Below, one piece after another: positions 31,005 to 42,495 of a stretch of DNA of 64,000 nucleotides. The stretch is from Cryptomeria japonica (lineage: Eukaryota; Streptophyta; Pinopsida; Cupressales; Cupressaceae). The translations under genes were made by a program, and so were the position numbers. Within the stretch, counting starts at the first letter, position 1. Each line of letters begins with the position of its first letter. The notes under the pieces were generated by a model that was given only the letters and a program-made list of their open reading frames with translations, searched no databases and was not told the origin of the DNA. Location: assembly GCF_030272615.1 (NCBI RefSeq), contig NC_081412.1, positions 477,221,657-477,285,656 of the forward strand, written 5' to 3'.

Positions 31005-31503
31005 CTTTCTCTCTCTCTTCTTCTTCTCTCTAGGCTCCAATCTTGAAATGCCAAGTGCACAAATGAGCTGGAAGTGGACTCTTGAGGCTTATGTAGCCCA
31101 TGGTGATGTAAGCAAGGTATGTTGCCTAGATGGACGTGTGGGGCATGTTCGTGCTATGCTTGCACCATATTTTAACCAAATTTAATTAATATTTATCGAC
31201 AGATCAATATCGAAAAAATTTAAAAATCCAAAAAATAAAAAAATTTAAAAATTCCAAAAAATAAAAAAAAATTGAAAAAATAAAAAAATAAAAAAAATTT
31301 AAAAATTCAAAAAAATTGAAAAATAAAAAATATCGAAAAAATCATCAAAAATCCATGCCATCGACTTGAGCATCATTTTTTTCTCAATTCATCTACAAAG
31401 GGGGAATCATCATCATATCAGTATCAGTATCTGAAAATTAATATCTGGGGCATCATATCATAAATTTTGGCAACGACAACAAAATCAAAAATTTTGGCGA
31501 CAT

Positions 31504-33787
31504 CCTAAAGATTAAGTCATCTATTTTGAGTTATTATCTTCATTTCTTATTGAAGTATATATATTATCCTCTTCTCAGATCATTTTGTATCTGTTCGTCA
31601 TGTGTTGATAGGAGGCTTTTACTTCTATTTTGCATATGGAGTATTTGTACATTCCTGTATCTGGGTTAGATATTAATGTGTGTATTTCTTGAGGGATGGA
31701 GAGGTAATTTTCAGGTGGCAAAATTTTGTGTTAGTATCTTCATTTCTTATGAAGTATACATATTATCCTCTCCTCAGTTCAGTTTGTATCTGTCCTTCAT
31801 GTGTTGATAGGAGGTTTTTATTACTATCTGCATTTGGAGTACTTATACATTGCCGCATTTGGGTTAGATGTTAATGTGTGTACTTCTTAAGGATTGGAGA
31901 AGAATTTTTCAGGTGGCAGCATATGTAAACAACTTTTTCATGATTTGGATACTCACTCACGAATCAGCTTAATTATATGGGCATGATATTAAATTTCATC
32001 ATCGGTTTCATTTGCTTGAGATATACATGTCATCCTCCTCTTGGTTCAGATTATTTTTACATCACATGTGTAAACCGTCCTATGCTTACATATGGGGTGT
32101 TGGTATATTTGTTTCGTGCAGAAGGATGGGGTGTATATCCCGGGCGCTATGGGTTAATTGGTTTTTTTGTGGCTTATGGAAGTTTGCTCTAATGTTTTCA
32201 AATGATTTTCTATTTTCAGGTCGGGGAGAGATTTCCTTAAGTTTGGTTTTCTGATATTGATTTGACCTTGTGTCTTGTCAGTAATATTGTCATTTATTAT
32301 GTGTTTTGGTTGTGGCATGTGTGTTTGGTGCAGTCCTTATCTCCAGCCCTTCATTATTTTTTCGCATGCTTTCATCTCCTTAAACCGTCAACACGTTTTC
32401 TAAGGTTTTAATTTTTGATGCAAATATCATTGTGTTGGCCGCCTTGTGCTTGTCCGTGTCTGACAGATTTGGCTTAAGGATTATTTATTTTTAGATTGAT
32501 GGTATCCTTACTTGCAGGATAATCACTTATGGGTTTTAGTGGAAGGATTTTGCATTCATGAGAATTAATTCAAGCATGCTTCAAATGGATTTTTTCAGTA
32601 TCTTTATAGGAAATTCAGGACATTTTTTTTTCAAATACATTTCTCTGTCATTTTCAAAAATCAGTTCCTTGTTTATTTCTAGTTTTTGGTGCTCTTCATT
32701 CTGCAAATGCTTTCCTCTCTGCTTGTTGGAGTTTATAGAGTGGTTTTAGAAGCTCGATCATTGGGGGATGAAGATGCAATTGAGGAGAGTTCTATTAAAC
32801 TTGGCAAGATTTTCAATCTATTTACTCCCACGGTGGACTTTGTGTTTCGCAGGCTTTTGGGATGTCGGTGGTTCCAGGTTGGTCATCAAGTTTCTTATGA
32901 TAAGCTTCTCTCTCATTTTATTACTATTTGTTTTGATGTTCTGCTCGATATGGATTTGGTTCGCCTCTTGGTATCCACGTTTGTCTTCCCGACAGTGTGC
33001 AATTAGGAGTTGGTCTCTCCTGCATTGTTTAGTTATCGGTTTGATATGGGTTCTTTTTATTACGGGGGTTTTCTTCCTCGCCATGAGCTTTTGGCTAATG
33101 GCTAGTCTGGTCATTTGCTTCATCAGTTACATATGGGATTGATATGCGATTCCTTGGAAAATACTAGAGCCTCTATGGATTTTTTGTTGTACTTGGCTCC
33201 TGACCATTATGTGGATAAAGCATGGCTTGTTTTTCAAGCTTTACACTCATTAATCTCTTTGGGATTTTTATGCTCTGCTCCTGCTTGCATGGCATTCCCT
33301 TTAAGGGTGATTCCACCTCCGTTCTCTTCTCATGAGCCACTGGATGAGAGCTCTAGTACTCGATTTTTGGACAACTAACATATTTTCTCTTTTGTAGCTG
33401 GTAGTATGGCTTTTTGCAGGAATGAAGGCTACATGGCTTCTTTTTGGTTCGAAATGGTTAGCTATGGTCCTGACAGAGAATTTTCTCTTATTCATATGCC
33501 TTGTGGTCTTCATGTTCATCTCTTCTTCGGTTGGAGTAATTCTGGTTTGAAGTTGTCCTATGGGACTTTTGTAAAAAATATCAGAAATAGGAGGGTGGGG
33601 GTTTCATCAGTATATATATTGTAAAGGGTACTATATATGTCTGTTAAGTCTTAATATGGCTACAACCAGAGGTTTTCTTCTGGGTTCTTTCCTTTTGGTA
33701 TGCCATGTCTGAACTCGATGTAAACTCTTTATCATTAATATATAGTTCAGTGGATTTTCCACTTTTATTAAAAAAAAATAAAAAAAA
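31504..33787 (+). mobile_element. Poly(A)-ended retroposon of unknown family inserted in element A
   Basis: The element A sequence TTTTGGCGACAT (to 31503) recurs after the block as AATTGGTGACAT (about 33785-33796), a likely imperfect target duplication. Element C has the same locus uninterrupted (about 57460-57500). The block ends with ATTAATATATAGTTCAG, CCACTTTTATT and an A-rich tail of about 18 bases (33769-33787), as in LINE or processed-RNA insertions. At its left end a unit of about 200 bp is duplicated. Frames inside (for example 32686-33006) are not recognised; no RT motif is seen. It could be a 5'-truncated LINE, a SINE-like or a retrocopy. Confidence 0.6.
31518..31921. repeat. Two tandem copies of a 200-bp unit at the 5' end of the retroposon
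   Basis: The block from ATCTTCATTTCTTATTGAAG (about 31536) to TTTTCAGGTGGCA recurs at about 31735 with scattered substitutions. A third, more diverged copy may start near 31990 (TTTCATTTGCTTGAGATATAC). Such promoter-proximal monomers occur in some LINEs. Confidence 0.7.
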
Positions 33788-33841
33788 TTGGTGACATATC
33801 GAGTGATTTTCTTTGAATCAACATGTGGTCACACATAACTT

Positions 33842-33856
33842 CAAAGAGGGGCAAAA
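33842..33856 (+). promoter_or_regulatory. Element A polypurine tract
   Basis: CAAAGAGGGGCAAAA lies immediately before the 3' LTR start TGTAGACACC. It is identical in its core to the tracts of B and C. Confidence 0.85.
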
Positions 33857-35377
33857 TGTAGACACCTAAAACTTGCACACCTAATTAAATGAATTTTATT
33901 TGTTTAATTATCATTTATCAACCTATTAATTAAACTAAGACTTAATTAATGTACCCTTTTCTTCTATTTTCAGTCATTAATTAAATCCAACATTTAATTG
34001 ATATCCCCTTTCTTCTATTAAGTGAATAATTCTATTTATTGACTTTCCAACATTTTAATTGAACTTACATTTAATTAAAATCCCTTCTACAAATAAATAA
34101 ATCAATATTTATCGATAAAATCCCCCCTGACTTTCATTTTCCTACAAATACAAGTTGCATTCATTTTGTTTGAAATAAATCATTTTATTTTAATTAAAAT
34201 TCCCCTTTCCCCCACTTGCATTCTCCTACATTTCCCACTTGCCTCCTAATCATTCTTATAGAACTTCTCAAATCTCACTTAACTAGCCTTAATTCTTCTA
34301 ATCATGTCACATCCCTAAATTTGGGGAAGTCACTTCTCCAAATTTGGAAGAAAGTCTTCTAAATGCATTTAAGACTTTATCTTTTTCAACAAGTTAACTT
34401 GTAGAGTTCCCTAAATTTGTAAGCTTGTCTCCAAAGTCTTCCAAACCATTAAAGGTTATTGCAAAATCTTGAAGGTTTCTCCCTTCACACAAGCTAAACC
34501 TCCAAAGCCTTCAAAGGTCCTTTAATGCTCTTACAAGACATCATCTCTTCACCATGCTAACCCATGATGGTTTGTCCCTTTGACTATCTTTCAACTTTGC
34601 ACAAGAGTTTAACTCTTGGACAATAGCCTTCATCCTTGGATAATAGCTTTATCCAATGGCTCATCCTCTTAGGGTTAACCCTCCAAGCTTAATATGCATC
34701 TAATGCTTACTTAAGATCCTCTTAGGCCTCTTCATGGTGACACTTGTCAACATGAGATTGGGTTGAAAATCTCACATGGATTGATAACTTTCAATCTTGA
34801 CCCTTCTTAAGCCAATTCAATCTTGGCCATCCATTTGACCAATTCCTGTATAAATAGAGCCCATTTCTTCAATCCAAGTATCCCATTTTAGTTATTTTGC
34901 ATCTAAGTTATAGTTCATTTTCTTTGTGCGAGATCATCAAGGAGTTCATTTTGTCATCTCTTAAGCATTTAGATCATTTTAGTTGCATTATAATTTAGTT
35001 TTTATCATGCTTAGAGTATCATGCTAGTTCCATATAATCTTTCTCATTCTCATGCTAGCTTAATCTCACACTAAATCTCTCATTTTGGTAATATATCTAG
35101 TTTTGCATATCATGAGTTTTTCACTAAGATCTTAGTTGCATCCATTTAGATCTTAGATCATACAATATCTCTCGTTCTTTGAGAAGTCATCCCAAGATCA
35201 AGTGCTTTTCCAAGCTGAGACCCACCTTGAATCTGAAGGATCCTTGGAGATAGAGGACAATGAGACGATTTTGAGAGTTTTTGATTAACTAACTTGTTTT
35301 GTTGATTTTAATATCTAATGCAATGTCCCATTGGTGTGTTTGTGTCTCTTTTGCAGGTACCACAATCTGAGCATACA
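33857..35377 (+). repeat. Element A 3' LTR
   Basis: 1,521 bp from TGTAGACACCTAAAA to GCATACA. The core promoter GTATAAATAGAGC (34849-34860) and the preceding block GATTGATAACTTTCAATCTTG match the LTRs of element C (43468-43480 and 58501-58513). The 5' LTR is outside the window, so the end was set by the shared GCATACA terminus and by total length compared with C (about 1.47 kb). Confidence 0.75.
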
Positions 35378-36067
35378 GTTTGTTTATTTAATTCATTTAT
35401 CCTATTCTTCTATTTCTAATTTATTAATTAAATTTTCATTATTTAATTAATCATCCTTAATTATTCTTCTAAAATTCTTCTGGATTAAATAATGCAAAAT
35501 TATTTAATTATTCACCTTTTTCACCTCACTCTCATTTCCACATTAGCTAATCTTGCCAACTCATTCTTCATGTGGCTAAATATTATTTTTTCCTATTTTT
35601 AATTAGCTACATTATCTTCAACTCCCACTTCCTATATTCCTTCCACTACTCCTACATCTTTGGAAGAGGTCGTGTCTACCTCATCTTGGTCAAACTCAAC
35701 CTATCTTGCATTTCCTATATTGTCTCCAACTATCCTATATTCTTGGAGTTCCTAACTATGGTCAACTCTAGCAAGTTGTTATTTGGATTTCTCTCGCACC
35801 TTTTCCTCCATCTTGTATGTGTAGCAGGAACATCTTCGACTTTTTTCTCTCACATCCTAACCAATCAAACCATAGGCATCAACTTATCAAGATTCAATCT
35901 CAACCATTGATCTTTGCCACTAGGGATTTTGCTCATGTAAAATCTATAAAAGCTGTATTTTTCACTAGTTTGAGACTAATCGTAATCTTGCACTCTAGTT
36001 GTTTTAGAGCAGTTTGAGCATTTTCACAGTGTGTCTTTGGCTTAGATTAGATATCATATAACTTTAT
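35378..36067. other. LTR-like AT-rich flank of element A
   Basis: No gene recognised. AT-rich with TTTAATTAAT blocks and a TATA-like TCTATAAAAGCTG (35944-35956), reminiscent of a gypsy LTR U3/R. It probably belongs to an older element into which A and the element at 36068 inserted. Boundaries not determined. Confidence 0.4.
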
Positions 36068-38824
36068 TGTTAGAGTATTCGGGTATTTACTTGATTAATT
36101 AAACAATATTTGTTTAATTATTTAAGTTCCCTTTATCTCTTTTTCACTTAAGCTAACTTTAGGTGCATAATAATTAATTCTTTTATTAATTATTATGTGC
36201 AAGCCTAGGTTTTCCTTTTTAGGGTTTCTTGACCTATTAGAGGTTAATTCTTTTCATTGTATTGCAAGGATCATCACATTACACATTTTGTGAATATTGA
36301 GCTCTCATTCTTTTGAGCATATTTTTTGTGTTTTGCTTTTCAGTTATTTGCTTTCTTGCTTCTCCTTGTAACAGATTATTCAGCTTGCAGAGATCTTTAC
36401 GCTTCTGTGGTGTTGTGTTTCTCAACTCTCACATGGTATCAGAGCTTCAGATCTACAACTATCTGTTCTTGTTTTGAGAATTTTTCGCATTGGAAGTAGA
36501 TCTGGGGTTTCAGAAAGTTTTTTTATGTACTTAGGGATAGGCATTTTTTTCTGAGCACTTTGGGCCTAAACGGACCTCACCATTGTGCTCAGAAGGCCCA
36601 CAAACCCCTATTGTCATATAAAAATTGCCTAGTTTTGACTCCTGAGCATCTGGGGGTAATTTTTCTTCAGTACCAGGTCGTACGATCCTGACATGCAGTT
36701 CGAGAAAAAATTTCAAAAAAATATTTTTTTGCCTTTTTATGGCATGCAGGCCGAATTTTTGATTTTTTGAAAAAAAAAAAATCAAAAATCAAAAAATTTA
36801 TGCAAAAGGCGAAAGGGTTTGAAAAAAAATTAAAAAAAAGGGTTTGTTTGGGCACAGGCCTCCGTACCTTGCCGGATTGACAGTCCGACCGCCGACCTGC
36901 CCATCTAGTGCCAGCCCTGTCAGAGCGTGCCCCGCCCTGCCGGCCCTCGGCCCCCGTCGTCGTCGGCCTTTGGCCCCGCCGTCCGCCGGCCCCCTTCAGC
37001 TATCTCCCCATCGGTGGTCTTCCCACTGACCCTCATCGGCCCCTGCCGCCACTAGCGCCCACCGCCAGTCACCGACACTCCGTTGCAGCCTCCTTCGCTC
37101 GTGCCCGTTGTAGCCTCCTCCTCTACTCCTCTCGCCACTAGTGCCCATTTCTGCTCCTCGTTGGAGCACCACCACTGCCAGGCCCCTGCCACCAGACCTC
37201 CACCCTCTTGTTTTTTAAGGGGGGTTCATTTTTTGGCCATATCTTGAGCATATGGAGTCATTTTTTCAAAAACAAATAGGCATCAGAAAGCTGGTTCCGA
37301 GCCAAAACTTGGTGATGTTATTTTTTCCAATTTTTTTGTTTGACTATGTTTTTTTTAAGTCTAAGTGGGGTCTCTTTTTTGCACTCTGGGAGCCATAGAA
37401 TGAGCATCTGAACTCCTTTTTTCAAAAAAATTATATCGTTGGAAAGCTTGTCCTGTATACTTTCCAGCCATATGAGTTTTCTTTCTAGATTCTCCTCCTG
37501 GAATATTTTCTTCAATTTTTTGCTTTTTCAGCACTCTATGGATATCTTGGTTGTTTCAGGTCCTGGGATCTCTTCTCTAAGTAGTATGTCTCTATTTTGG
37601 TTCTCCTTCCTATTTCCAGTCTTCTTATCACTGTAGCTTATTTTATTCAAACTCACTGAGATAAAGTGCCATCATGCATTGTTTACTTGGGATCTTGCAC
37701 ATCTTGTGCCTTATTGTACACACACTACTTATAAAGTGCCATAAGGGGGTTGATGTTTGCCTTGTTTTCCATCTACCTTTCTCCAGTGAGTGTTCCTTCC
37801 ATGACATTCGCCTTATGTTGTGTGTCAAGTGAGTGTTCCTTCCACGACACTATGTACTTTCTCTGCGCCTTCGATGTTCCTAGTTCTTCATCGTGCAATT
37901 CTTGTTGGCCATTCTTTTCAGTGTACTTGTCCCTCTCCCTCTTCAGCATTGTGGGGAGGTTTGTCCTGTTGGTTCTAATGCTTCTATGGTTCGATTGATC
38001 AGCTCTTTAGGCTTTGGTTTCTCATGTCATCTGTATCTTCGAGTTCAGTTGTTTGCCTTTGTTTGCCTTCTGATTCGAGTAGTGTCATTTGAGGGCACTC
38101 ATACAGATTACAGTCTTCTCTACCTGGTCATGTTCTATTGTAGTGGAGGTTCTTCAGATTAGTAGTTACTCTTCGATAGTGTTTGTAGGTTCTTCATGCT
38201 TCAGTGATTCTTCTTATCTTCTCTTGTTCCTATCTTTTTGGAACATTCTTGTTTGGAGGCTTTTTCAGTCCTTCTTCTTTCTTTTTCCATCTCTGTTTGG
38301 AGTAGAGTTTTGTTCCCACATGGTTTTCTCTATTTCTCTGGTTCATAGAGATTTGGTTGTATTTGGGTACCTGATTAGGCCTTATGTTGGGACCCATATT
38401 TCCTGCTTTCAGTAATTGTTCTAGGTTTTAGCTTTTCCCTAAGTCTAGATTAAGGGGGGGTGTTAGAGTATTCAGGTATTTACTTGATTAATTAAACAAT
38501 ATTTGTTTAATTATTTAAGTTCCCTTTATCTCTTTTTCACTTAAGCTAACTTTAGGTGCATAATAATTAATTCTTTTATTAATTATTATGTGCAAGCCTA
38601 GGTTTTCCTTTTTAGGGTTTCTTGACCTATTAGAGGTTAACTCTTTTCATTGTATTGTAAGGATTATCACATTACACATTTTGTGAATATTGAGCTCTCA
38701 TTCTTTTGAGCATATTTTATGTGTTTTTCTTTTCTGTTATTTGCTTCCTTGCTTCTCCTTGTAACAGATTATTCAGCTTACAGAGATCTTTAGGCTCCTA
38801 TGGTGTTGTGTTTATCAACTCTCA
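36068..38824 (+). mobile_element. Non-autonomous LTR retrotransposon (LARD-like), 2.76 kb
   Basis: Two direct repeats of exactly 364 bp (36068-36431 and 38461-38824), starting TGTTAGAGTATTC and ending CAACTCTCA, flank about 2.0 kb. A PBS TGGTATCAGAGC (36434-36445, initiator tRNA-Met type) and a PPT (TAAGGGGGGG, 38451-38460) are in the right places. The interior has no gag, RT or integrase motif. At 36850-37200 it contains a strongly GC-rich, Pro/Arg-coding patch unlike anything else in the window, perhaps captured DNA. Flanks are TTTAT and TTTTA, not a perfect duplication. A copia-derived origin is suggested by the PBS and PPT style. Confidence 0.85.
36434..36445 (+). promoter_or_regulatory. 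PBS of the LARD-like element
   Basis: TGGTATCAGAGC, complementary to the initiator tRNA-Met 3' end and the commonest plant LTR primer site. It lies two bases after the 5' LTR. Confidence 0.88.
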
Positions 38825-39312
38825 TTTTAATAATATCATTTTGCATATTTACTTTGCATTTTAGGAATCAAAGACTACTATCAGTTCATCTTTGTCATCT
38901 TGAAGATCATTACTAGTGCAGCCTAAGAGCAATAAAATCATCCAATTCAAGAGTAGAAGGTGATAGTGCACAATGGGATAGCAAAGGGGAGTTTATTTCT
39001 TTTGATTTTATTTCCTGTATTTTTTTCATTGGTAATCTAGGAGCTCTATGATTTTCTATTTTAGTTTCTAGGTTACACACTATATTCATATTCTTCTTCA
39101 TTGTCTTTGATTTACATTATTCCCTTTCAATAGTAACTAAGAAACTATATGCTCCCTCTGAGAGCAATAATCAACATCAATCTAGGAGACAAAGGATATA
39201 CCTTGAAATTCTCCCCCTGAATAGATGCACCAACATATGCATCTAGTTGGAAAGAGGGGAGATAACCCTTAGCTTTTGTTTGAGATACTCAAAATTATAT
39301 TTTTAAAGTTCC
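38825..39312. other. Flank between LARD-like element and copia remnant
   Basis: Nothing coding recognised. The first part continues the LTR-like DNA that precedes 36068. Confidence 0.4.
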
Positions 39313-39712
39313 TTAGTGAATATATATGTAATTTGATCCTAAGTGGGCACAAACTCCAATCCAACTTCCTTCTTTGAAACTTTCCCTTAGAAGATGATAC
39401 CAGATAGAAATGTGTCTTGTTCTTGAATGCATCACTAGATTCTTTGAAGTATTTATGACACTTGTATTATCACACAAAATGAGAATGGGCTCATCATATA
39501 TCACCTTAACATATTTAAATGTCTACTTCATCTACACCACCTATATAAAGGGCAATAGGATGCTACAAAAATGTATTATGCATCTGCAATGGATAAGGAA
39601 ACTAAATCTTGCTTGTTACTAAACCAAGACACCAACCTATCTCCCAAGAAAAATGTACTTCAACTGGCACGTCTTTTGTCATCAACACAACCAACCCAGT
39701 TAGCACAAGTTG
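39313..39712 (-). pseudogene. Copia RNase H remnant
   Basis: On the minus strand the pieces CANWVGCVDDKR (about 39700), FLG, and then ILILCDNTSVINTSKNLVMHSRTRHISIWYHLLRE (39313-39480) match the C-terminal RNase H of Ty1/copia pol (CDN.SAI...NP..H.RTKHI). Stops and frameshifts are frequent and only about 400 bases survive. The fragment is truncated on both sides; the sharp end near 39712 may be the border with the LTR of element D. It has no relation to the gypsy elements around it. Confidence 0.72.
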
Positions 39713-41220
39713 ACGAGGGTTCGTCATGATATTCTAAATCATATTTTATATTTTAAAACTTTTAATTATGCTGTGAACTATTATGCCTGGCGGCGTCCTT
39801 ATTACTTGCATGTTTATCCATTTTTTTAATTATACTCTACATATTAGAAGTAAAATTAGAAATAGTATCTTATGGTTAAATATTTCACTTTTTGATTAAA
39901 ATTTCAAATATGAATGTCGTGTTAATAAAAAATATGTTGCTTTGTTCTATTATGTTGTCATAAATGTATTTTTGAATATATTTTGTGGGACAAGCAAGCT
40001 AAATCAGTTAACTCCAGTTCATCGGCCACCTGTTTGATGAGGGATTTTGGGATGCTCCAGATTGAAGATCCTCTTGATCTTCCTTGCGTTTATTCCGTCA
40101 ACTATCTTTGAAGCATTAACTTCATTCCAAAGTTTATTTGTTTGATGGTTAAGTTTTCTTTTAGTTCTATTGTAGTTGTTACTCTATTTTAAGTGGGTAA
40201 CATGACTTGAATTTGAATTTGAATAAATGGATAGCCATAAATATCCCGTCGAGTCCTATAGTAGATAATAAAAAAATCAGTCAGTAAGTTATTCAATAGT
40301 AGAGCTTCACATTGTAACCAACAAGTCTATTTTCACTTCCTCTTGGAAGTAACTTTCAATAAAAATTACCAAATTGATCTAAGAATTTATGTATTAAGGA
40401 TACCACCAAAGGAATAGCAGGGCCCACTCAACCAAAGGGAGGTGATTCTTGTGTTGTTTCTCTTTTTTGTTTGATTTCATTCATTGGAAGGTATTTCACA
40501 TTATCCATAATCTTTGTTAAATTATCTCAATTAGAATAAAGTGTTGAGCCATAGTTGTTTCATTTTCATTAAGATCTTGACTTGATAAATGCATAGAGAT
40601 TTTAATCTTCAGTTGTTAGTTAGTTTCTTTACAGTAAATGAATGTAATTTCTCATTTTTAGTAAGATGAAGAATTTGGTACTAAGAAAAGAACAAAAATA
40701 TTGTTGGGACTAAATCATGGAATTTTTTGCTTTCTTGTTGTTTAAATTAGATTTCAATTTTGCACTATAATTTAGGTTTATTTTCCGTAGACATAAATTA
40801 GATTTCCTTTTCAACAAACATACATTGGGATTCTTTTTAGCACTTAATGATATATTTGTTTTTGTAGAAAGATAAAAGTTGTTTAAGATTAAGATTAGGA
40901 GATTCCATGGTTAAGATCTTTAATTCTGTGATGTTCAGATCATTGGTATCAAACTCGAATTATTTTTAGATCCATTAATTTTTTCGTAGTTTCGTCCTTA
41001 GAAAATTATTTAAGTTCTCTAATCGCACTCTCAGGAATAGCTCTAGATAGATCCTGATAGCTCGTAATAGAGAAAGATCCAACCCCAGTCACTGTTCTAT
41101 AGTGCACAACCCCCCACAATTGAGACTATCCTTATTGCAAATAGCTTCCAAACACACCCTGAGTTGATGATAAAATAATTGAAATGATGCAAGTTGTGAC
41201 ATCAAGGACCTTGCCCATCA
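39713..41220 (+). repeat. Probable 5' LTR of element D
   Basis: The right end is well supported: CCCATCA at 41214-41220, then a 4-base spacer and a PBS. The left end is not located; the end of the copia remnant near 39712 is a candidate, giving about 1.5 kb. The second LTR is outside the window, so this cannot be confirmed. AT-rich, no genes. Confidence 0.5.
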
Positions 41221-41224
41221 TTTT

Positions 41225-41242
41225 TGGTTTCGTTGTCGGGGA
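41225..41242 (+). promoter_or_regulatory. Element D primer binding site (decayed)
   Basis: TGGTTTCGTTGTCGGGGA differs from the Athila-type site TGGCGCCGTTGCCGGGGA by three C-to-T changes. Its position just before gag fits. Confidence 0.7.
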
Positions 41243-41304
41243 AATTTAAAAATATATGATTACTGAAGTTAGAATCTTAGTGTTGATAAGGAAAATTTGA
41301 GCAT

Positions 41305-42495
41305 TTGATGAGAAGATCTAGAGATCAATTTGGAAGATTTCTTCCAAGTATTATAACCTTGATCAACTACAGGAAGAACAACAAAATGAATTTGAAGAAC
41401 AAGTTGAACATTTTGAATAGAACAATGAAATGGGTGAAAGTGAAAGTTGAAGTTCCTCCACCAAATAGGACATTCTCATATATTATTAATTTGAACATAC
41501 GAGATAATGAACCTTCTACGAAAATATTTCACCCTTGGTACTACCAAATTTTAGAGGAAAAACTTATGAAGATCCTGACCAGTTTCTCTTTGAATTCAAA
41601 GTCTTATGTCAGACATATGAATACACATCTGATAATCAAAAGTTGAAGATATTTCCCTCCACTTTGAAAGAGTCAACATTAATATGGTTTATGGGTTTAC
41701 GAGTTGGTTCAATCTCTACTTGGCTTGAAATGGAAACAATTTTCTTGGATAAATACCAAGATTATTGTAGAGTGAGAGATAGGAAAGAGGAATTGTTTCA
41801 AATGAAATAATTATAAGATGATAGATTAGAGGATTATGCTGATAGATTCATGTTTGTGTATAAGAGGTGTGCTAAAGGACTTAATGATGATATCAATCGA
41901 ACAATTTTCTTACGAGGAGTTAATGATGAATCAAAGGAAGCTTTGAACTTAATGGGGGAAGGAGATATTAATAAGATTCCTTTAGAGGAAATTCTTGATA
42001 TTTGCAAAAATGACTCTAGAACAAGTGTTGGAGCTAGAGGATCCAAAAGAAATAAAACTTTAGGACCTGATGTATCTCAAGTTATGGAGGAATTGACAAA
42101 TTTGAAAACTAACATACTCCTCCATCTTAATACTCAGGTAGATAAGTGGAAGACTGAGCCTTTAGTTATCTATTGCTCAAAATGTACTTGGGGAAACATC
42201 TTTTAAGAGTGTGTCCAATGAACCAAGTTGAAATATGTGAAATTTGTGAGAAAAGCGGTGCTACAAGTTCTTGCAATATTTTACCAGAAATCAAGAATCA
42301 TTTAAAAGAAGCCACCTATAATTGAATAAAAACTCAATTACATTGGACAAAGATCACATAATGTTGGTTTTAACGCATACATAGGACAATATGGTCCTAA
42401 GAATAACTAGAACTATAATAAATGGACTCCTCCTCCAATGCAACCACCTCCTACATGCTGGGGACCTCCTGAATAGGTTAGTCCCCAGTGGAATC
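41305..42495 (+). pseudogene. Element D gag
   Basis: Pieces in shifted frames encode PNFRGKTYEDPDQFLFEFKVLCQTYEY, IFPSTLKESTLIWFMGL, YQDYCRVRDRKEELFQMK, and then LEDYADRFMFVYKRCAKGLND and SKEALNLMGEGDINKIPLEE. This is a retrotransposon gag core. A CCHC-like zinc knuckle follows in decayed form (YCSKCTWGNIF, then ECVQ, about 42170-42220), and a Pro/Gln-rich tail (WTPPPMQPPPTCWGPPE) is cut by element C at 42496. The same tail resumes after C (NQLQRNPQWQ). Several stops. Gag would package RNA in particles. Confidence 0.78.

Larger units (their letters stand above)
1..35377 (+). mobile_element. Element A: Tat-like Ty3/gypsy retrotransposon, 5' truncated by the window, heavily nested
   Basis: Reads on the + strand as spacer-protease-G-patch-RT-RNase H-second RNase H-integrase (3-6618), a long noncoding stretch, an antisense plant mobile domain gene, a polypurine tract and a 3' LTR ending in GCATACA at 35377. 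Its gag and 5' LTR lie left of the window. Later insertions divide it: a solo LTR (322-1460), element B (11109-30172) and a retroposon (about 31504-33787). Many stops and frameshifts make it non-functional. LTR, PPT and coding similarity to element C show they are one family. Confidence 0.88.

Noticed and set aside
32686-33142. Possible host gene (overlapping 106- and 124-codon frames)
   Set aside because: The frames overlap in different registers, are short, show no recognised domain and lie in a poly(A)-ended retroposon.
36844-37141. Possible host Pro/Arg-rich gene
   Set aside because: It lies inside the LARD-like element, overlapping frames on the same strand are equally open because of GC content, and there is no domain.
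40940-40960. TGGTATCAAACTC as a tRNA-Met primer site for element D
   Set aside because: The site at 41225, resembling the Athila TGGCGCCGTTGCCGGGGA with three C-to-T changes and lying right after an LTR-like CA end, fits better with the gag position.
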